From NCBI GenBank assembly GCA_002163975.1, contig CP019636.1, positions 7,195,501 to 7,259,500 of the forward strand: a stretch of 64,000 nucleotides of DNA, given 5' to 3'. The position numbers were made by a program, and so were the translations under genes. The DNA comes from Nostocales cyanobacterium HT-58-2 (GTDB lineage Bacteria; Cyanobacteriota; Cyanobacteriia; Cyanobacteriales; Nostocaceae). The notes under the pieces were generated by a model. The model was not told where the DNA came from. It did no database searches and saw only the letters and a program-made list of their open reading frames with translations. This document shows positions 17,483 through 27,161 of this stretch, piece by piece (position 1 is the stretch's first letter; every line of letters begins with the position of its first letter).

Positions 17483-19690
17483 CTACCCTTTTAAAAGGAT
17501 GTAGGCTCCCCAAGCCTCTGCCGCAACAGCCAAAACCGTGGACCAAATGGGATGAGGACTGTGAAGGGTTGTACCACTTTGAGTTTGCAAAGTCTGAATA
17601 TCAATCCAAGGTGTTGCTCCTCGCCGTAACCAACCTGTTACCGTAATTTGCCGACCAATCAAATCTTGAGGATTGACCTGTTGCCCCAGCGACCAGATGT
17701 GGTGTAATTTCACTGAAGCTGTACTCGATTGCAGTATTAAATCTTGTCCCAAGCAGTTGCTAGTACCACGACGACCTAATAGCTTGCCGACAAGACGCAC
17801 GCTCATACTATCAGATGGAAGCACGGCTGGGTTGGACAACAGGTCAGGCAATCGGTCATCCGTTTGGGCAGTGGTCAGTTTGATATCTGGAAAAAAAGAA
17901 TTGGTCCGGATTAATATACCAATGCTAAATCCTATCAGCAAGCAACCTGTGACAAAAGACCAACCATCATATATCCACTTTAAGTTCAAAAATTTCAATG
18001 TGTAGGCTGTTTGCCAAATTAACCAAATGAGAATGGCACACATCACACCTAAGAGAATTCCTAAAAACGGAGCGCATTGGAATAAAAAAGATTGATGCTT
18101 GACTCTCAAAGGCTGTTGGCTTTCCAGATTCAATTCTGTTTCCAAATGCCAGTGACGGGCTATAGACAAGATACGTTGCAAGCGATCGCCTATCAACGGA
18201 TGAGTGTTGTTGATCACAAACCACCAGCGATAAGGATTCAGAGAGTCCCACATGAAAAACGATTCAAAGGTCGTATGGGGAGCAATACTACCCAAACAAA
18301 TACTTTGCTGGTAGCCCACAGGCGCTAGTATATTTAAGCTTTCTAACTGCCAACTGGTGTGTTCTTGTTTTTGAATATCAGCAGCAATACCAATGGCAAT
18401 TTTGAGTAAGGCACGGACAAGACCATTCGGATTACCAGTGATTTCAACAGCAAAGCAATCGCTGTAGTAAAGGCGCAACTGTGACAACCATATGCTTGTT
18501 CCAGTCAGCAAACACCAAACTCCGTAGGCAAGGTTTGCCATGATTGCCATAACTGCACGCCAAATTCGCGTTGTTGTTCTATCTCCCCATTGAGACAATT
18601 GCTGGTATATCTTGTATGCTAGAATAGTCACTAGTAGTACCAAAGACATAACAACAAAGTCCCAATGAGCGATATGCCCTAGCTGGCTGGCATAGACTGT
18701 AGCTATCTCATCATCTGCAAGTTTGTCTAACAGCCCCTGACTCACCACAATTCGGGCAGTACGAGGTAAATTACCATAAGTCAGTGCCACTGGAGCCGAT
18801 AATGGCAAGACAAAGAGCTTTGGTAGCTTCCAACCTCGCTGTTGGCAACAACGTTGTAGTAATCGAACAGTTTCTTTGCTGTATCCTTCTAAGGTATCCC
18901 TCTCCAGTTCTTTGCGACCGTAAAAAACTGTGAGTAGTCCATCCAGCAACCAGGGTGAAAAGCCAATTAGGATGACCAGGGCAAGCAGTAAAAATAAAGT
19001 GGGATTAGCGTATAAAAGCTGCAGTGGCTCTAAATATGGGAGTTTGACAAGAATACCGTTGATAAGTCGCATCACCAATACCAGCAATTCTCGCATCACC
19101 CAAAACAGCGCTATGAATGTCCCTGCCATCAGTAGCCGAAAAGGTGTTAAATTGAGATGTTGCAGTCTTTGCCAAGACTTTGCTCTTGTTGCCTGTCGCC
19201 AATGAATAGTTAATAATTTAGATTTGTCACGGAGTGCAGAAGGTAACGAGGAAGTGGAGAGAGCTTCTGTGTGTTCCTCAGCTTCCTCCTTTAGCTCAGC
19301 GTCTTCAATAAGAGAACTTCCAAACGGAGAGTTCTTCCCCTCAGACTTTTCTGTACTCCCCTTATCCTGTTCAAAAGGGACAAAACCAGTGACATCAGTT
19401 GTTGATACACGATCTTGACGGGGTAGTGTCAATTGCTCTAGGGTACGATTTGCCCACTGTTTAACTTGAGGATTTTGACTCTGAGTGAGAGTCTCGCACA
19501 AAGCGATCGCCCTAGGAATATCGCCGCTCTTTCCATAAGCTACGACTAACCCTATCTGCGCTTGTACAAGAGCGTTACTCTTGCCAACTCTTGCAGCTAC
19601 TGCTTCTAGAGTCGCGATCGCACTTTGGTAATCTCCCTGCTTAACTGCGGATAATCCTGCCTCCAAAGATGGTTCGGAATGTGAAGGCAT
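17483..19690 (-). CDS. M48-like membrane protein with N-terminal TPR, protease residues lost
   Basis: A protein of about 735 residues. Residues about 8-110 form TPR-like helices (GLSAVKQGDYQSAIATLEAV), followed by an acidic linker, several transmembrane helices and an Ste24/HtpX-like M48 fold (TARIVVSQGLLDKLADDEIATVYA). The zinc motif HExxH reads SQLGH (Ser335, Gln336, His339), and the downstream ExxxD motif (normally EYEAD) reads LYYSD. The catalytic Glu and at least two metal ligands are missing, so proteolysis is unlikely. A beta-rich C-terminal domain (about 630-700) follows, then a final hydrophobic segment. I start at ATG 19690, directly before the TPR region. It may be a scaffold or membrane-quality-control pseudoprotease. 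Confidence 0.8.
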   Translation of the reverse strand: MPSHSEPSLEAGLSAVKQGDYQSAIATLEAVAARVGKSNALVQAQIGLVVAYGKSGDIPRAIALCETLTQSQNPQVKQWANRTLEQLTLPRQDRVSTTDVTGFVPFEQDKGSTEKSEGKNSPFGSSLIEDAELKEEAEEHTEALSTSSLPSALRDKSKLLTIHWRQATRAKSWQRLQHLNLTPFRLLMAGTFIALFWVMRELLVLVMRLINGILVKLPYLEPLQLLYANPTLFLLLALVILIGFSPWLLDGLLTVFYGRKELERDTLEGYSKETVRLLQRCCQQRGWKLPKLFVLPLSAPVALTYGNLPRTARIVVSQGLLDKLADDEIATVYASQLGHIAHWDFVVMSLVLLVTILAYKIYQQLSQWGDRTTTRIWRAVMAIMANLAYGVWCLLTGTSIWLSQLRLYYSDCFAVEITGNPNGLVRALLKIAIGIAADIQKQEHTSWQLESLNILAPVGYQQSICLGSIAPHTTFESFFMWDSLNPYRWWFVINNTHPLIGDRLQRILSIARHWHLETELNLESQQPLRVKHQSFLFQCAPFLGILLGVMCAILIWLIWQTAYTLKFLNLKWIYDGWSFVTGCLLIGFSIGILIRTNSFFPDIKLTTAQTDDRLPDLLSNPAVLPSDSMSVRLVGKLLGRRGTSNCLGQDLILQSSTASVKLHHIWSLGQQVNPQDLIGRQITVTGWLRRGATPWIDIQTLQTQSGTTLHSPHPIWSTVLAVAAEAWGAYILLKG

Positions 19691-20074
19691 AAAAGTTCTC
19701 TCACTCTGGTCTTTCTTACAATACCCACCTTTCGGCTTTTTCAAGCACCTGTGCTTGAAAATTGTTAGTGCTGAATCCAGCACTTTTGGTAGGGTTTCCA
19801 ACGCCCTTCTCCTATCGGAGACGCACTCGCGTTCGGGTGAATCGGTGCGGATACGCTCCGCGTTCGCCGAAGGCGTGCGCTTTGCGCTTACGCCAGTCCT
19901 GCAGGACTGGACTCACCAGGTACTTCACTCAGGAAACCAGCGCGTTGCGGAGGATAGTCCTACCAGTAACTGGTTATTAGGGTTTCTCTCAAAGGGAGAA
20001 GACAGTACTTACTGTCTCCTTTACGGGTGAGTCGCATGAGCGACGCTCTTAAGCGTCACCTGAAAGGTTAGTTG
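19691..20074. repeat. Spacer with a long dispersed palindromic repeat
   Basis: Bases 19802-19897 are a 96-bp unit differing by one base from 54799-54894. It contains internal palindromes (TATCGGAGACGCACTCGCG and ATACGCTCCGCGTTCGCCG). The remaining DNA (to 20074) contains further short inverted pieces (CAGTCCTGCAGGACTG at about 19894-19909). Open frames through it are products of the repeat and not supported as genes. Confidence 0.75.
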
Positions 20075-21706
20075 TTAGTCGTTAGTTGTGGGTTGTTGTC
20101 CCGAAACGACTGGGGCAATAGCGCTTAATTTCAATTCTGGATGATCTTCCTGCAATTGATGACAATTCCATTCATTACGGAACAGTAACACTGGGCGTCC
20201 CATACTGTCTTTCACTGTTGTTGTGTTGAATAAGCGCCCTATCTTGTTCAGAGTTTCCCATCCGCCTTCAACCCAACGGGCAACACTGTAAGGCAACAGA
20301 TCGAGAAGAGTTTCCACTCCATACTCGTTTTGCAAGCGAAACTGTACCACTTCAAATTGCAGCTGACCAACTGCTGCTAGGATTGGGTCACGTTTGGCTT
20401 CATCCACGGAGTACATAATCTGTACAGCTCCTTCTTCTCGCAACTCCGAAACACCTTTTTGGAACTGCTTGAATTTGGAAGGGTTGGGGTTGCGCAAAAC
20501 TGCAAACAACTCGGGTGAGAAATAGGGAATCCCTTCATATTCCAGCTTTTGCCCAGTGTAAATGGTATCACCTATAGCAAAAACACCAGGATTGTTTAAT
20601 CCAATGACATCACCTGCATAAGCGACATCTATAGATTCCCGTTCTTGTGCAAATAATTTTTGTGGGCGGGACAGGCGGATAGATTTGCCAGTACGGGCAT
20701 GATTGACGGTCATATCTTTTTCAAATTTACCTGTACAAACACGGATAAAAGCTACGCGATCGCGGTGCTTCGGGTCCATATTTGCCTGGAGTTTGAAGAC
20801 AAACCCAGAGAACTCCGGGTATATTGGGTGAAGTTCACCAACAGTGCTGTTATGGGGACCAGGTTTGAGGGCATAGTCTAAGAAATATTTGAGGAATAAC
20901 TCAACTCCGAAGTTGGTCATGGCACTACCAAAGAAAACGGGTGTCATTTTGCCTTGATGTACCAATTCCAAATCTAATTCCGGTCCCACCCCTTCTAAAA
21001 GTTCTAAATCGTTTTTGAGTTGATAATAGAGGTCTTGTTCTAAAAGTTCTTCTATTCTCGCATCGCCTAAATCCACCACTGTATCCACAGCTTCGCGACT
21101 ACCGTGGGCGCTTCTTTCAAATAGGTGTATTTGTTGTTTTTTGCGGTCATACACACCCTTGAAGCGATCGCCCATACCAATGGGCCAATTCACAGCATAG
21201 GTTTGTAACCCCAACTCTTGCTCAATTTCGTCCAACAGTTCCAAAGGCTCCCTTCCCGGACGATCAAGTTTATTAACAAATGTGAAGATTGGAATACCAC
21301 GCATCTTACACACTTCAAATAATTTGCGTGTTTGCGGTTCCAAACCTTTTGCCGCATCAATCAACATCACAGCATTATCTGCCGCTGCCAAGGTACGATA
21401 GGTATCTTCACTAAAATCTTGGTGTCCGGGTGTATCTAAAAGATTTATTTGACAGTCCTGATATGCAAACTGCAGTACAGTAGAGGTAATTGAAATACCA
21501 CGTTGTTGTTCCATTGCCATCCAGTCAGAGGTGGCTTTGCGCTGCGCCCTTCTTGCTTTAACTGCACCAGCTTCATGAATAGCCCCTCCGTACAACAGTA
21601 ACTTTTCTGTCAGTGTTGTTTTTCCAGCATCTGGGTGAGAAATAATCGCAAAGTTGCGACGGCGATCAACTGCTTTGTGCAGTTCTAACTGAAGTTCAGT
21701 AGACAT
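20075..21706 (-). CDS. prfC: Peptide chain release factor 3
   Basis: A 543-residue translational GTPase. G1 is HPDAGKTTLTEKLL (residues about 25-38), G2 lies in the RGISITSTV region, G3 is DTPGHQDFSEDTYR and G4 NKLDR. The sequence AVKARRAQRKATSDWMAMEQQRGIS separates RF3 from EF-G. RF3 speeds release of RF1/RF2 from the ribosome after termination. Length matches the family (about 530-550). The stop codon is at 20075; an ATG at 21706 directly precedes the expected N-terminus. It is a single gene on the minus strand. PrmC, which methylates RF1/RF2, is also in this window at 33309-34223. Confidence 0.95.
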   Translation of the reverse strand: MSTELQLELHKAVDRRRNFAIISHPDAGKTTLTEKLLLYGGAIHEAGAVKARRAQRKATSDWMAMEQQRGISITSTVLQFAYQDCQINLLDTPGHQDFSEDTYRTLAAADNAVMLIDAAKGLEPQTRKLFEVCKMRGIPIFTFVNKLDRPGREPLELLDEIEQELGLQTYAVNWPIGMGDRFKGVYDRKKQQIHLFERSAHGSREAVDTVVDLGDARIEELLEQDLYYQLKNDLELLEGVGPELDLELVHQGKMTPVFFGSAMTNFGVELFLKYFLDYALKPGPHNSTVGELHPIYPEFSGFVFKLQANMDPKHRDRVAFIRVCTGKFEKDMTVNHARTGKSIRLSRPQKLFAQERESIDVAYAGDVIGLNNPGVFAIGDTIYTGQKLEYEGIPYFSPELFAVLRNPNPSKFKQFQKGVSELREEGAVQIMYSVDEAKRDPILAAVGQLQFEVVQFRLQNEYGVETLLDLLPYSVARWVEGGWETLNKIGRLFNTTTVKDSMGRPVLLFRNEWNCHQLQEDHPELKLSAIAPVVSGQQPTTND

Positions 21707-21842
21707 AATGTATTTGATAGCTTACAACTTAACTTAACTTAACTTTTTCCAACTTTAGCGAGTCTTTTCATCTTAAGACAACAATGCTCGTGATAGGGTC
21801 GTTATATTATTACCAAATCCAACTCAAGGAGAAGAAAAAAGA

Positions 21843-22184
21843 ATGTATGATCCAGACAAGCGAAAGATTTTATCAGCACTGAGTCATGGTGCAATCTTTT
21901 TGAGCGCGACCTTAGTGTCTATAGGTCTACCCGTAGCTCTATTCTTTGTGTCACAAGACCCAGTTGTGAAGGAAAATGCGAAAGAATCCATCAACTTCCA
22001 CATTAATGTATGGCTTTATGGCGCAATTGTTACAGCATTGATTTGGTTATCATTCGGTTTACTATTCCCACTAGCAGGGCTATGGTTTCTCATTCATTGG
22101 GGACTGACAATTTGGGCAATTTTCCATGTCCTTAACGATCCAGATAAACCCTTCCGCTATCCCTTCATTTTTCGACTTATTTAG
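21843..22184 (+). CDS. DUF4870 family membrane protein
   Basis: A 113-residue protein with three hydrophobic helices and the DUF4870 pattern: ILSALSHGAIFLSATLVSIG, then KENAKESINFHINVWLYGAI and a final IWAIFHVLNDPDKPFRYPF. Members are small inner-membrane proteins without known function. A good ribosome-binding site (AAGGAGAAG) precedes the ATG. It is divergent from prfC with a spacer of about 136 bp that contains a run of TTAACTTAACTTAACTT. No partner gene follows. Confidence 0.85.
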   Translation: MYDPDKRKILSALSHGAIFLSATLVSIGLPVALFFVSQDPVVKENAKESINFHINVWLYGAIVTALIWLSFGLLFPLAGLWFLIHWGLTIWAIFHVLNDPDKPFRYPFIFRLI

Positions 22185-22966
22185 GCACTAGTCACTAGTC
22201 ATTAGTAGTTATGTTCATCAGTGCTAAGTTCTGAGTTTTTAAGAAATCTCCAAAGGTGAATCTCAAAGATTTAGAAAGGAAAAAGTCTCTTTTTCTCTAA
22301 AAATAAGCTCGCTTGCTCTTGACCATTTTCCATTTTGCTTGCCAACTGTACAGAATTCAACCCTACTTATCACAACTCAGCACTCAGCACTGTTTTGGTT
22401 ATTCATCAAAAAATAGGGTTGTAGAGTCTTTGTACTGGACTCAGTATGTATGCATTTACTATAAGTTTCTGATGACACTTAGATAGAAAGACTGAGTATA
22501 CTTTTAATATATTTGTTTAATAATATACTTTACAATGCAACTGTAAAATACAAAATTGCCCTATAGTGTCACAGGTAGTAGGGCAGAGGAACCACTCTAT
22601 TGTAACAAGCAGCGTTACAGTTAAGCACTCTTTTAGGCACTCTTAGTCATTTGTCTGACTACAGAGCTTTTGTGTGCTACATTCGTGACGCTTTGTTTTA
22701 TGTCTATCAAAAATTACTCACAAACTTTTGTAGAGTTTTTTGGAGAATATTGGCACTAGGGTTAAGTCATAAGCCTTATCCTGCTCTCCATTGATGGTTC
22801 GTTGATGGTTCATTGATAGTCCATCGAAGGTAGTGCATAAGTTGATTTGACTTACAGCCATTTCAATAACAGAGATGGAGAGTTTTGATTTTAGCCGTCA
22901 CTAGGCTTTTTTCGTCTTGTAGTTTTCTAACTTTATCAAATTCAGGTAAATTTCAAAGGTTTGCTT
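22185..22966. other. Gene-free spacer
   Basis: About 780 bp. It contains a short hairpin (GCCCTA at about 22558, TAGGGC at about 22580), three near-repeats of TTGATGGTTC at about 22790-22825, and AT-rich promoter-like sequence. No coding region or known RNA is recognised. Confidence 0.45.
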
Positions 22967-23974
22967 ATGGTTACTGACTATGTCTTATTTATCCATGGTG
23001 TCAACACCCGCTCTGAACGCGAACAGCCCGACTACGCCGACAAACTAATCTATCTCATCAAAAAAGCTGTTGATAAATCCTACACAATCAAAACAATACC
23101 TCTTTATTGGGGTGATTTAAATAAACCAGTAGAACAAAATCTTCTCCACAAACTCCAGAATCAGGACGGTTGTTGGGAAAAGCTTTGGTTCAAAGAATTT
23201 CGCCAAACCACACTTCTCCAGTTTGCTGGGGATGCTGCTTCATACATCAGTCGCACTGTTGGTTCCAATGTTGTCGAGCACCTCAACCAGCAGATGATAG
23301 AATGTGGATTGGATATGGCTGGCTCAAAAGACCGTTTGCACTTAGTGACCCATAGTTGGGGAACAGTTATCCTCTTCGATGTTCTGTTTGCTGAACGTTG
23401 GAATGACCAAAATATCCGAGGTTATAAAAGTGTTCAGGAGATTCGCAGCCGCTTTTACGGGGTAGAACCGAATCTGCAGCAAGGTATTCGTCTTTCCAGT
23501 ATTCACACTATGGGGTCACCAATCGCCCTGTTCAGCCTACTTGATGTCGTCAAAGGCGAGGAACAAAGCACAGGTGTGCAAGAATTGACAGTAACTCAGG
23601 CACGCCAACGCGCTACCCACGACATCACTCCCAAACTAGAAGGGCTACTGAAGAACCTTGGCAAAAAGCTGAACGGAGACAAGCTTCCTTGGCGGAACTA
23701 CATTCACCCTGGAGATCCTGTCGCTTGGCCCCTCAACCCGCTGATATACAGCTTGGTCGATGGACTTAGCGAATACGTCAAAGTGGAAGATGTCCTCACC
23801 CAATTAGAAGGTTTCGACTATGTGAGCCAGCTTTTTTCTCAGACACCTTTAGCCCTGCTGCTAAATGGGGGTAATGCTCATGGCAGCTATTTTACCAGTA
23901 CAGATGTTGCACAGAAAATTGTTGAAAGCATTAAAGAGGCAGCGAAGCAAAACATATCTCTTAATGTTTCATAA
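22967..23974 (+). CDS. Alpha/beta-hydrolase-like protein
   Basis: A protein of about 335 residues. It begins VTDYVLFIHGVNTRSERE, whose HGVNT is an oxyanion-type motif, and has a nucleophile elbow THSWGT (S of GxSxG; the first Gly is Thr), then AERW and a C-terminal segment with NGGNAHGSYFTS that could carry the acid and His. The family resembles esterase/lipase-like proteins with an HGVNT start found across bacteria; the substrate is unknown. No signal peptide, so cytoplasmic. I prefer the ATG at 22967 over the TTG at 22961; an AAAGG-type ribosome-binding site lies nearby. hemB follows on the same strand after about 105 bp. Confidence 0.7.
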   Translation: MVTDYVLFIHGVNTRSEREQPDYADKLIYLIKKAVDKSYTIKTIPLYWGDLNKPVEQNLLHKLQNQDGCWEKLWFKEFRQTTLLQFAGDAASYISRTVGSNVVEHLNQQMIECGLDMAGSKDRLHLVTHSWGTVILFDVLFAERWNDQNIRGYKSVQEIRSRFYGVEPNLQQGIRLSSIHTMGSPIALFSLLDVVKGEEQSTGVQELTVTQARQRATHDITPKLEGLLKNLGKKLNGDKLPWRNYIHPGDPVAWPLNPLIYSLVDGLSEYVKVEDVLTQLEGFDYVSQLFSQTPLALLLNGGNAHGSYFTSTDVAQKIVESIKEAAKQNISLNVS

Positions 23975-24079
23975 CACTGTGAAAACTTGGCATAAGCGCG
24001 TCGTATACTTCATGGGGTAAGCCAGAGCCTTTTGGTGCGGCATTGCCCCAAAGGTTAGTTGTTAGTTTTAAAAAGCCCT

Positions 24080-25060
24080 ATGTTTCCTACTCATCGCCCT
24101 CGCCGTTTGCGTACCCACCCACAACTACGCCGCATGGTACGCGAAACAGTCCTAACTACAAATGATTTAATCTACCCTCTGTTTGCCGTACCAGGTCAGG
24201 GTATTGCTAACGAAGTCAGATCTATGCCGGGTGTCTTCCAACTTTCGGTAGACAAAATAGTGGAAGAGGCGAAAGAAGTCTACGATCTGGGAATTCCTGC
24301 CATTATTTTATTTGGCATTCCTGCAGATAAAGATGTAGATGCCACGGGTGCATGGCATGATTGCGGTATTGTTCAAAAAGCGGCTACCGCTGTGAAAGAA
24401 GCAGTCCCTGATTTGATTGTCATTGCTGATACTTGCTTGTGTGAGTACACCAGTCATGGGCACTGCGGTTATCTACAAGTGGGTGACTTAACTGGACGGG
24501 TGTTGAATGACCCAACCCTAGAATTGTTGAAGAAAACAGCGGTTTCCCAAGCAAAAGCTGGGGCAGATATCATCGCACCTTCCGGAATGATGGATGGATT
24601 TGTGCAAGCCATTCGCAGCGCTTTGGATGAAGCAGGATTTGAAGATACCCCGATTTTGTCCTATGCTGCGAAATATGCTTCAGCTTACTACGGTCCGTTT
24701 CGAGACGCAGCAGAGTCAACTCCACAATTTGGCGATCGCCGAACATATCAAATGGACCCCGGTAACTCCAAGGAAGCCCTCAAAGAAATTGAATTGGATA
24801 TTGCTGAAGGCGCTGATATGCTCATGGTGAAGCCAGCCTTGGCATATATGGACATCATTTGGCGCGTTAAGGAAGCTTGCAACTTGCCAGTTGCAGCTTA
24901 TAACGTTTCTGGTGAGTATTCCATGATTAAAGCTGCTGCTTTGAATGATTGGATAGACGAACAGCGCGTGGTGATGGAAACTCTTACCGGGTTCAAACGC
25001 GCTGGAGCAGACCTGATTTTAACCTACCATGCTAAAGATGCAGCGCGTTGGTTGCGGTAG
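24080..25060 (+). CDS. hemB: Delta-aminolevulinic acid dehydratase (porphobilinogen synthase)
   Basis: A protein of about 326 residues that matches HemB throughout. It condenses two 5-aminolevulinate to porphobilinogen, the first common step toward haem, chlorophyll, phycobilin and cobalamin. The active-site lysines are in YAAKYASAYYGPFRDA and MLMVKPALAYMD. The metal segment DTCLCEYTSHGHCGYL keeps three cysteines in Zn-enzyme spacing rather than the Asp-rich plant Mg type. The ATG at 24080 gives the usual MFPTHRPRRLR start. It lies on the same strand as the upstream hydrolase but 105 bp away, so they may be independent. Confidence 0.96.
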   Translation: MFPTHRPRRLRTHPQLRRMVRETVLTTNDLIYPLFAVPGQGIANEVRSMPGVFQLSVDKIVEEAKEVYDLGIPAIILFGIPADKDVDATGAWHDCGIVQKAATAVKEAVPDLIVIADTCLCEYTSHGHCGYLQVGDLTGRVLNDPTLELLKKTAVSQAKAGADIIAPSGMMDGFVQAIRSALDEAGFEDTPILSYAAKYASAYYGPFRDAAESTPQFGDRRTYQMDPGNSKEALKEIELDIAEGADMLMVKPALAYMDIIWRVKEACNLPVAAYNVSGEYSMIKAAALNDWIDEQRVVMETLTGFKRAGADLILTYHAKDAARWLR

Positions 25061-25438
25061 GTGATTGATTTTGCCTCAAGTGCCAAAAAATTAAATTTGG
25101 AGAATTCGGCTGATAATCTCAAACCCAGGTGCAAAGGCGCAGAGCCAACCCAGGTTTCTTTGTGCCTGGAGATGAGATTATCCTCTCATAAAAAGAAAGA
25201 AAAATTTGTTATGGTCAGGATTTTGTCTGTGACACCTGAAATAACACCTCTACATAAGGCGCTATTTCCCAAACAGTAAGAAAACAGAGACTCCAGGGGT
25301 GAGGGCTATCGCCCGTTTGCCAGATACGTAGGCAATAGATTATAAAATAATATAGTTAATAAATAATCCTCAGTTGGCTTTTTTACGTCAATTGATTTAA
25401 TAAATAAGTACCAGAGTTTTGTAAAGGGAGCATTGGGT
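25061..25438. other. Spacer hemB / XRE gene
   Basis: No supported gene. Near 25100-25180 it contains an interrupted inverted repeat around GGTGCAAAGGC / CTTTGTGCCTGG with flanking GATAATCTC / GAGATTATC arms, likely a hairpin that terminates or separates the hemB transcript. An open frame from a GTG here has no family features. Confidence 0.5.
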
Positions 25439-25783
25439 ATGGATATGCAAGTCCTGAGAGAGCGTGCGGGACTTAGCCGTGCAGAGGTTGCCTTCAGGCT
25501 TGCAATTAGTGAAACTAGTGTTCGCAACTGGGAAGCAGGGCGTACGGAACCTACCATGACACCCAAAAAATATTTAGAAGCACTGCGACTGTTTAAATGT
25601 ACACCAGAGGAACTGGCGGCTGCAAGCGAAAAATCAATAAATCAACGACATAAGCGTAAACCAGGAAGACCCAGAAGGTTTCCTGAAAATCAGGTCAATC
25701 AAGCTTCTCCCATGAATCAAGTGGGTCAAGTGAATCCAGTCACAGATTCGCCAAGTTTCCAGCTCAAAGAGGCTGGTTACTAA
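25439..25783 (+). CDS. XRE-family helix-turn-helix protein
   Basis: A protein of about 115 residues. Residues 5-60 form a Cro/C1-type HTH (LRERAGLSRAEVAFRLAISE, TSVRNWEAGRTEP), followed by a second short helix and a basic tail with RKPGRPRRF, resembling an AT-hook. The C-terminus is disordered and Asn/Gln/Pro rich. It probably binds DNA as a regulator; targets are unknown. ATG at 25439 is favoured over the TTG at 25433 because GGGAG lies at proper spacing. Similar small XRE proteins are common in cyanobacteria and not clearly tied to pdhB downstream. Confidence 0.8.
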   Translation: MDMQVLRERAGLSRAEVAFRLAISETSVRNWEAGRTEPTMTPKKYLEALRLFKCTPEELAAASEKSINQRHKRKPGRPRRFPENQVNQASPMNQVGQVNPVTDSPSFQLKEAGY

Positions 25784-26177
25784 GTTCAATTCATCTCATT
25801 GCCCCAGTTTTTCAGTTCCAAGGAACAAGTGACTTTGCTGAAACTTTCAAAAAGAAAAGTTTAGCCACCAATTTGGTACTGAGCTATTATCATTTTGGAA
25901 TTTTGAACAAGGCTGACGCACAATGACAAAATCCCGTTGCGATGCATAATTCCTGTTGAATTTTGAATTCCCCTCAAAGGGGGGATATGTGGGTGCGGAT
26001 ATTTGATGTGTTGATAGAAGATATATCTAGTGCACAACAAGAGTGTGTAGGCGCACGGCATTGCCCTGGTATACTCCACAAACAGACACCTAATATATGC
26101 AACTCGTGCAATTGCTCACCGTCCGGGAGAGCAGATGCGCGTTAAGATTCTAGAACAATAATCGCAAGAAAGGTCTA
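25784..26177. other. Spacer upstream of pdhB
   Basis: About 390 bp without a gene. It is AT-rich on the left. Near 26105-26130 is GAATTGCTCACCGTCCGGG-like sequence; AGAAAGG directly before the ATG at 26178 is the pdhB ribosome-binding site. No known regulatory RNA recognised. Confidence 0.4.
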
Positions 26178-27161
26178 ATGGCAGAAACACTGTTCTTCAA
26201 CGCTTTGCGGGAGGCCATTGATGAAGAAATGGCGGGTGACGCAACTGTATTCGTTCTTGGTGAAGATGTAGGACACTACGGCGGTTCCTATAAAGTGACT
26301 AAAGACTTATACAAAAAATATGGCGAACTCCGACTTCTAGACACCCCTATTGCTGAAAATAGCTTTACGGGTTTGGCGGTTGGGGCAGCAATGACTGGGT
26401 TGCGACCAATCGTTGAAGGCATGAATATGGGCTTCTTGCTTCTTGCCTTCAACCAAATAGCCAACAATGCTGGAATGTTACGCTACACTTCCGGCGGTAA
26501 CTTTAAGATTCCAATGGTCATTCGTGGTCCTGGAGGCGTGGGTAGGCAGCTTGGTGCAGAACACTCCCAGCGCCTAGAAGCATACTTCCAAGCCGTACCA
26601 GGATTGAAGATTGTTGCCTGCTCTACACCTTACAACGCCAAAGGATTGCTCAAATCAGCTATCCGTGATGACAATCCAGTGTTGTTCTTTGAACACGTTC
26701 TGCTCTACAACTTGAAAGAAGACCTGCCAGAACAAGAGTATCTACTGCCTTTGGATAAAGCAGAAGTTGTGCGGCATGGAAAAGATGTCACCATTCTGAC
26801 ATACTCACGAATGAGACATCATGTGATGCAAGCGGTAAAAACCTTGGAAAAAGAAGGTTATGATCCAGAAGTTATTGATCTGATATCCCTTAAGCCACTA
26901 GATTTTGATACAATTGGTCCATCCGTAAGAAAAACACATCGAGTGATTATAGTGGAAGAAGGCATGAGAACAGGAGGTATTGGAGCAGAATTAACCGCCT
27001 CCATTAATGAACGTCTATTTGATGAATTGGATGCACCTGTACTGCGGCTTTCTTCCCAAGATATTCCCACACCTTACAATGGTGCTCTGGAAAGACTAAC
27101 CATTGTTCAGCCAGAGCAAATTGTTGAAGCTGTAGAAAAGATGGTGGCTTCGCGCGTTTAA
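26178..27161 (+). CDS. pdhB: Pyruvate dehydrogenase E1 component, beta subunit
   Basis: A 327-residue transketolase-type beta subunit. MAETLFFNALREAIDEEMAGD, GEDVGHYGGSYKVTKDLYKKYG, LDTPIAENSFTGLAVGAAMTGLRPIVEGMN and the C-terminal RTGGIGAELTA and RLSSQDIPTPYN are all family segments. It pairs with the alpha subunit (encoded elsewhere) to decarboxylate pyruvate using thiamine diphosphate; the Glu of the ENSFTG region activates the cofactor. As in other cyanobacteria pdhB stands apart from pdhA and the E2 gene. Single-gene unit; secD starts 190 bp downstream. Confidence 0.95.
   Translation: MAETLFFNALREAIDEEMAGDATVFVLGEDVGHYGGSYKVTKDLYKKYGELRLLDTPIAENSFTGLAVGAAMTGLRPIVEGMNMGFLLLAFNQIANNAGMLRYTSGGNFKIPMVIRGPGGVGRQLGAEHSQRLEAYFQAVPGLKIVACSTPYNAKGLLKSAIRDDNPVLFFEHVLLYNLKEDLPEQEYLLPLDKAEVVRHGKDVTILTYSRMRHHVMQAVKTLEKEGYDPEVIDLISLKPLDFDTIGPSVRKTHRVIIVEEGMRTGGIGAELTASINERLFDELDAPVLRLSSQDIPTPYNGALERLTIVQPEQIVEAVEKMVASRV

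Noticed and set aside
25061..25279. A GTG-start frame just after hemB
   Set aside because: It starts in the hemB stop region, spans a hairpin and has no recognisable domain or ribosome-binding site.
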